From: Bacillota bacterium
Lineage (GTDB): Bacteria > Bacillota > Clostridia > Oscillospirales > Acutalibacteraceae
Assembly: GCA_023391275.1 (NCBI GenBank)
Contig: JAEWBE010000112.1
Location: forward strand, 1-53,185
Reading direction: 5' to 3'
Length of the DNA: 53,185 nt
The notes under the pieces are model-generated. The model saw nothing but the letters and a program-made list of their open reading frames with translations. It was not told the origin of the DNA and did not search any database. Both the position numbers and the translations under genes were made by a program. Positions 49,939-53,185 of the stretch are shown one piece after another. Position 1 is the stretch's first letter; every line of letters starts with the position of its first letter.

Positions 49939-51630
49939 TTATTGTTTCCTTAAAATCCAGGCCGCTTCATAAGCATTCAATACGACTTTATTGCTGATTG
50001 ACCTCCCGCTTAGCAAATCAATTCCTTTGAATTGTTCCATGCTTATTGCAACCGTATCACTGGAAACATTAATTAACGCGTAAATTGCTTCTTTCGCGAG
50101 CTCGTTTTCACGCAGCACAGCAAAAACCCGGCTGTCCGGTGTTAATACCGTCTGAGCGGCACTCGGCGAAAAGGCCGCATGATCCTTTCTGATTTGAAGG
50201 CGTCTGATGAATTCGTTAAATATTATGTGCCGATTTGTATCTGCCTCTAAGTCTTTCTGCACCTTTTCCAAAATAAGCTTTTCGCGGTTAACCCGCCTGG
50301 GAATATGGGATGTTTCCCTCCCATAATAGTCGTTGCGGGAACCCAGCAGGCTGTGGATATAGATTCCGGGTATCCCCTGCAGCGACAGCAGGATTGTTTC
50401 TGCCGCTAAAAAACGTTTAATGCGAATTGCATCCGATTCCTCGGGTGACGCAAGCGCATCCTGATAATTGATATTTAATTCATACGGACTTTTCGTACCA
50501 TCCCCATTGTCTTTATAGGAAACGGTGCCGCCGTTCCTCAATGCCGCCTCTGTCAGGAACTGAAATTCCTGATCCGTCAGAATTTCCTTGACGGGCTGCA
50601 CCCCGATTCCGTCATGGGAACTGAGGAAATTCAGATAGGTCGCATGTTCGCTGATTACTTTAACAGATTTGGCCCATTCGCTTAATTTTTCGGCATTTCC
50701 TTTTAATATTGAGAACATCACAAGCGGCGGGAGCGGAAACTGGTAAATCAAATGTGCTTCATCGTTCCCGTTGCCCCAATAGCTGACGTTATCCTTTTGC
50801 GGAACATTTGTTTCCGTTACAATCAAGGTGTTGGATGCATAAATTCCAAATACCTTTCGAATCAATTTAACAATCTCATGTGTTTCCTTCAGATGCATGC
50901 AGGTGCTTGAGGGTTCCTTCCATAAGAATCCAACGGCGTCCAGCCGGATGAACCTCGCTCCGTTTTTAGAATACATCAGCAGGATATCCAGAATTTCGAT
51001 AAGGACATCTATATTTCGGTAGTTCAGATCAACCTGGTCCCCGCTGAAGGTGGTCCAGACATATTTAATCCCCTCTCTGGTTTCAAACGGCGTTAAAAGC
51101 GGCACAGCCCGCGGCCTTGTCACACTGCTGTAATCCGCATTGGGATCGGCAGTGATAAAATAATCCTTATACGGCTCTTCGCACCGGAGAAATTTCCGGA
51201 ACCATTCGCTGCTCTTCGAAACATGGTTGATTACGGCGTCAATCATCAGCTGATAATCATCGGATAAATTTTTTACATCATCCCATCCCCCAAGCTCCGG
51301 ATTAATCGCGCTGTAATTCACAATGGAAAATCCATCATCAGACGTATAGGGGAACATCGGCAGAATGTGAACCGCGGAAATACTGTCTTTCACATAGCTT
51401 TTCAAAAATTTCTGTAATACCTGCAGGCCCGGCTTTCGATCTTCAATAAAACTGTCTCCATATGTAATTAAAACAGCATCTTTTTCAGTAAGCCATGTCC
51501 CTTCCTCCTGCACCGCCTCATATTTTTGAAATTTTCGTTCCATTTTTTGAATTGCCGAATGAACCAGTGCTTCATCTTTATAAATAATTCTAAGGCTGCG
51601 TGCTATGTTCGTCTTATCCAGTTCGCGCAT
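49939..51630 (-). CDS. ycjM: GH13_18 sucrose-phosphorylase-family glucoside phosphorylase (YcjM-like)
   Basis: A 563-aa retaining phosphorylase of GH13 subfamily 18. The nucleophile Asp (about residue 231) is in 'GARFIRLDAVGFLWKEPS', acid/base Glu (about 273) in 'LIVTETNVPQ', and the transition-state stabiliser in 'LNFLSSHDGIG'. 'ISAVHILPMFPYTSDDGFSIVNY' is the family's opening motif. Length and position match E. coli YcjM, a glucosylglycerate phosphorylase; sucrose or glucosylglycerol cannot be excluded. The ATG at 51630, with AGAGGA 8 bases upstream, is preferred over 51654, which has no ribosome site. First structural gene behind an operator-like block. Confidence 0.9.
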   Translation of the reverse strand: MRELDKTNIARSLRIIYKDEALVHSAIQKMERKFQKYEAVQEEGTWLTEKDAVLITYGDSFIEDRKPGLQVLQKFLKSYVKDSISAVHILPMFPYTSDDGFSIVNYSAINPELGGWDDVKNLSDDYQLMIDAVINHVSKSSEWFRKFLRCEEPYKDYFITADPNADYSSVTRPRAVPLLTPFETREGIKYVWTTFSGDQVDLNYRNIDVLIEILDILLMYSKNGARFIRLDAVGFLWKEPSSTCMHLKETHEIVKLIRKVFGIYASNTLIVTETNVPQKDNVSYWGNGNDEAHLIYQFPLPPLVMFSILKGNAEKLSEWAKSVKVISEHATYLNFLSSHDGIGVQPVKEILTDQEFQFLTEAALRNGGTVSYKDNGDGTKSPYELNINYQDALASPEESDAIRIKRFLAAETILLSLQGIPGIYIHSLLGSRNDYYGRETSHIPRRVNREKLILEKVQKDLEADTNRHIIFNEFIRRLQIRKDHAAFSPSAAQTVLTPDSRVFAVLRENELAKEAIYALINVSSDTVAISMEQFKGIDLLSGRSISNKVVLNAYEAAWILRKQ

Positions 51631-51664
51631 AAATCGAGTCCTCTTATATTCCATTTAATAATTA

Positions 51665-51685
51665 TTGTCTAACGTTGTCATTTTA
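51665..51685 (-). promoter_or_regulatory. Putative LacI operator upstream of the ycjM-like gene
   Basis: The block TTGTCTAACGTTGTCATTTT plus A (plus-strand reading) matches 52735-52755 with one difference. It has an AACGTT core and on the minus strand includes a TAAAAT -10-like hexamer. Confidence 0.75.
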
Positions 51686-51700
51686 AGCAAAAAGAATTGT

Positions 51701-52714
51701 TCACGATGTTGATTTTCTTTCTATAATTTCGCACGGAAATTTTTCCGCAACAAATGATTCCTCAATTTTTTCATGATCCATTAGTTTTGACAATTTATCG
51801 ATACATTCTTTAGCCATTAACTGAAAGTTCTGTTCCACAGTTGAAATCGGCGGATATAAATACTGCCCGATCGGAATATTATCAATCCCAAGCACAGCGA
51901 TATCCTGTGGGATTCTCAGCCCTTTTTCATAGATTGCACGATAAACCCCGATTGCCCTTTCATCGCCGGAAACAAAAAAGGCATCCACCTCCATGGAATC
52001 TAAAATTTGACCTGCCGCTTTATAAGCTTTCTCTATAGTATCAACTCCAGTGCAAATTTTATATTGAACGTGCTCTTTCTCCTTTTCCACAGCATCTTTA
52101 AATCCCTTCAAACGCAGCTGAGTGGACAGAAATTTTTCTTCGCCAATTAAAAAGACAATTTTTTTGTATTGCTTTCTGATTAAAAATTCCCCGCCCTTGA
52201 AACCCACATCATAGTTGTCTAAGCTGACGGACGGAATCGTCATGTCTTCCGGTTCGCCAAATACGACATAAGGGATATTTGTCTTTTTGAAATACTCCAC
52301 TCTGGAATCCTGATGTACATTTTCAAGTAAAATTGCGCCGTCTGCAATACCGCTTGTAAGAAGATAAAATCCGTCTGTTTCATCATCCAGATATTTCTGG
52401 CTGTTGGAGGGCGACATAACCGCTTTTAATGATTTTTCCCTTGCGTAACTAAAAAGATATTTTAGCATAATATTATGCCATGCACTCAGATGCTCTTCCT
52501 GATGTCTGTCTGTAAAAATGACAATAATATTAGTCCTGCTTCCTTTCAGGCCCTTCGCAAGCATGTTCACCTGATAATTATGCTCTTTCATGGAAGCAAA
52601 AACGATTTGTTTTGTTTTCTCGCTGACCAGCGGGCTGTTATTCAGTACACGTGAAACAGTTTTAATTGATACGCCACAATCATTGGCAATATCAGTAATC
52701 GTGGTTTTATTCAT
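51701..52714 (-). CDS. ycjW: LacI-family regulator of the ycj-like cluster (YcjW counterpart)
   Basis: A 337-aa LacI-type regulator. Helix-turn-helix and hinge at residues 2-50 ('TTITDIANDCGVSIKTVSRVLNNSPLVSEKTKQIVFASMKEHNY'), then a sugar-binding domain ('IPSVSLDNYDVGFKGGEFLI', 'IAVLGIDNIPIGQYLYPPISTV'). ATG at 52714 with GGGG 8 bases upstream; a GTG at 52720 is too close to the site. In E. coli YcjW is a LacI-type repressor of the cluster; here the gene is upstream and co-directional instead of at the far end. It appears self-regulated through 52735-52755. Confidence 0.9.
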   Translation of the reverse strand: MNKTTITDIANDCGVSIKTVSRVLNNSPLVSEKTKQIVFASMKEHNYQVNMLAKGLKGSRTNIIVIFTDRHQEEHLSAWHNIMLKYLFSYAREKSLKAVMSPSNSQKYLDDETDGFYLLTSGIADGAILLENVHQDSRVEYFKKTNIPYVVFGEPEDMTIPSVSLDNYDVGFKGGEFLIRKQYKKIVFLIGEEKFLSTQLRLKGFKDAVEKEKEHVQYKICTGVDTIEKAYKAAGQILDSMEVDAFFVSGDERAIGVYRAIYEKGLRIPQDIAVLGIDNIPIGQYLYPPISTVEQNFQLMAKECIDKLSKLMDHEKIEESFVAEKFPCEIIERKSTS

Positions 52715-52734
52715 TTTCACTACCCCATATGCTT

Positions 52735-52755
52735 TTGTCTTACGTTGTCATTTTA
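52735..52755 (-). promoter_or_regulatory. Putative LacI operator in the regulator's own promoter
   Basis: TTGTCTTACGTTGTCATTTT plus A, one difference from 51665-51685. It covers the -10 hexamer and the first transcribed bases of the lacI promoter. Confidence 0.75.
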
Positions 52756-52778
52756 GACGCTCCCGAGTACTTTGTCAA
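52750..52778 (-). promoter_or_regulatory. Sigma-A promoter of the ycjW-like gene
   Basis: Minus-strand TTGACA (52773-52778), 17-base spacer, TAAAAT (52750-52755). The operator block begins at the -10. Confidence 0.8.
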
Positions 52779-52875
52779 TAGGTTTAATCAGATTTTACTA
52801 TATTGCCTATTTATCTATTTCAATTTTATGCATAATGTATCCGAGTCTGCCGACAAAACTGTACCACAAAGAATC

Positions 52876-52913
52876 AGCCGGCACAGGAAGTCAACCTTGT
52901 ACCGGCTCTTTTA
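52876..52913 (+). terminator. Terminator-like hairpin
   Basis: AGCCGG...ACAGG pairs with CCTTGT-ACCGGCT (ends at 52907), then TCTTTTATTT. No plus-strand gene precedes it; it may also end the partial minus-strand gene to its right. Confidence 0.6.
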
Positions 52914-52967
52914 TTTCTGTTTACTTTTAATCACTTACGCAATGCGATAATGGATATTTTATACTTT

Positions 52968-53185
52968 TCACGCCACATTAATGGTCAGAAGAATGTTAGC
53001 AAAGATTCGCTTCTCACCGGTGGAAATGGCAAGGCGAACATCCGGCTGGCAGCAGGCATCGTAAAACTCAAACCGCCCCAGACCGCTCAGCTCCATTCCC
53101 CCGAGGATTTCTTTGAACTCGCCGAAAATCGGCGGCTGTTCCCCACCCGGAACCATCACTTCCGCTTTTTCTATATTCACAACCC
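52968..53185 (-). CDS. Partial hypothetical protein, 5' end outside the window
   Basis: Seventy-two codons plus stop (TGA at 52968-52970) are visible; the frame is open to the edge. A GTG at 53180 could start it but only five bases precede it. Visible features are 'VPGGEQPPIFGEFKEILGGMELSGLGRFEFYDACC' and a hydrophobic C-terminus 'RIFANILLTINVA'. No family recognised. Confidence 0.55.
   Translation of the reverse strand, partial: VVNIEKAEVMVPGGEQPPIFGEFKEILGGMELSGLGRFEFYDACCQPDVRLAISTGEKRIFANILLTINVA

Noticed and set aside
1..53185. CRISPR arrays, insertion sequences, prophage genes, toxin-antitoxin or phage-defence modules
   Set aside because: No regular spaced direct repeats, transposases, integrases or recognisable defence proteins were found on either strand.

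Overview
The window comes from an endospore-forming, low-to-moderate GC Clostridia. The affiliation is inferred. The evidence is the yqfC/yqfD-phoH-ybeY-dgkA-era-yqzL-recO neighbourhood of Firmicutes, a YlbJ-like sporulation membrane protein, AGGAGG-type ribosome sites, sigma-A promoters and a Gram-positive Tad pilus locus. No rRNA, tRNA, CRISPR array, transposase or prophage was found. Most genes are on the minus strand.

Region 1 (1-7.9 kb): a partial metallophosphoesterase, then the conserved housekeeping and sporulation cluster read leftwards (yqfC, yqfD, phoH, ybeY, dgkA, era, yqzL, recO). A YlbJ-like gene and two small unknown genes run the other way. Region 2 (7.9-11.2 kb): lon preceded by a TetR-family gene. 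Two matching 20-bp dyads flank the regulator, one exactly in the spacer of a consensus tetR promoter and one just upstream of lon. Region 3 (11.2-14.1 kb): small unknown genes, a gene-poor stretch that may encode a short structured RNA, and a TadG-like secreted protein. Region 4 (14.1-26 kb): a complete Tad/Flp pilus locus in the order tadV, flp, tadE, cpaB, tadZ, tadA, tadB, tadC. It is followed by a DUF192 protein, a DivIVA-like coiled-coil protein, a UDP-galactopyranose-mutase-like flavoprotein and a polytopic GT-C-like protein. A hairpin with a U-tract sits between flp and tadE. Region 5 (26-28.6 kb): a small transaldolase, an MBL-fold hydrolase and a DUF1697 protein.

Region 6 (28.6-40.5 kb): a sugar-uptake and catabolic cluster that I cannot match to a described pathway. 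A LacI-type regulator is divergent from a ribose/xylose-type ABC importer, a Gfo/Idh/MocA dehydrogenase and a TIM-barrel isomerase. After a hairpin come a HAD phosphatase, a deoxyhypusine-synthase-like protein, an RfaE/HldE-like PfkB kinase, a ROK kinase and a GmhA-like SIS isomerase. The last group looks like heptose-phosphate enzymes without the nucleotidyltransferase.

Region 7 (40.6-52.8 kb): a collinear counterpart of the Escherichia coli ycjM-W cluster (lacI, GH13_18 phosphorylase, binding protein, two permeases, ycjQ, ycjR, ycjS, GH65 phosphorylase, beta-phosphoglucomutase). In E. coli this system converts D-gulosides to D-glucosides through 3-keto intermediates and phosphorolyses alpha-glucosides. 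A shared 21-bp block precedes both the regulator and the first structural gene. The importer ATPase is missing. A partial unknown gene ends the window.
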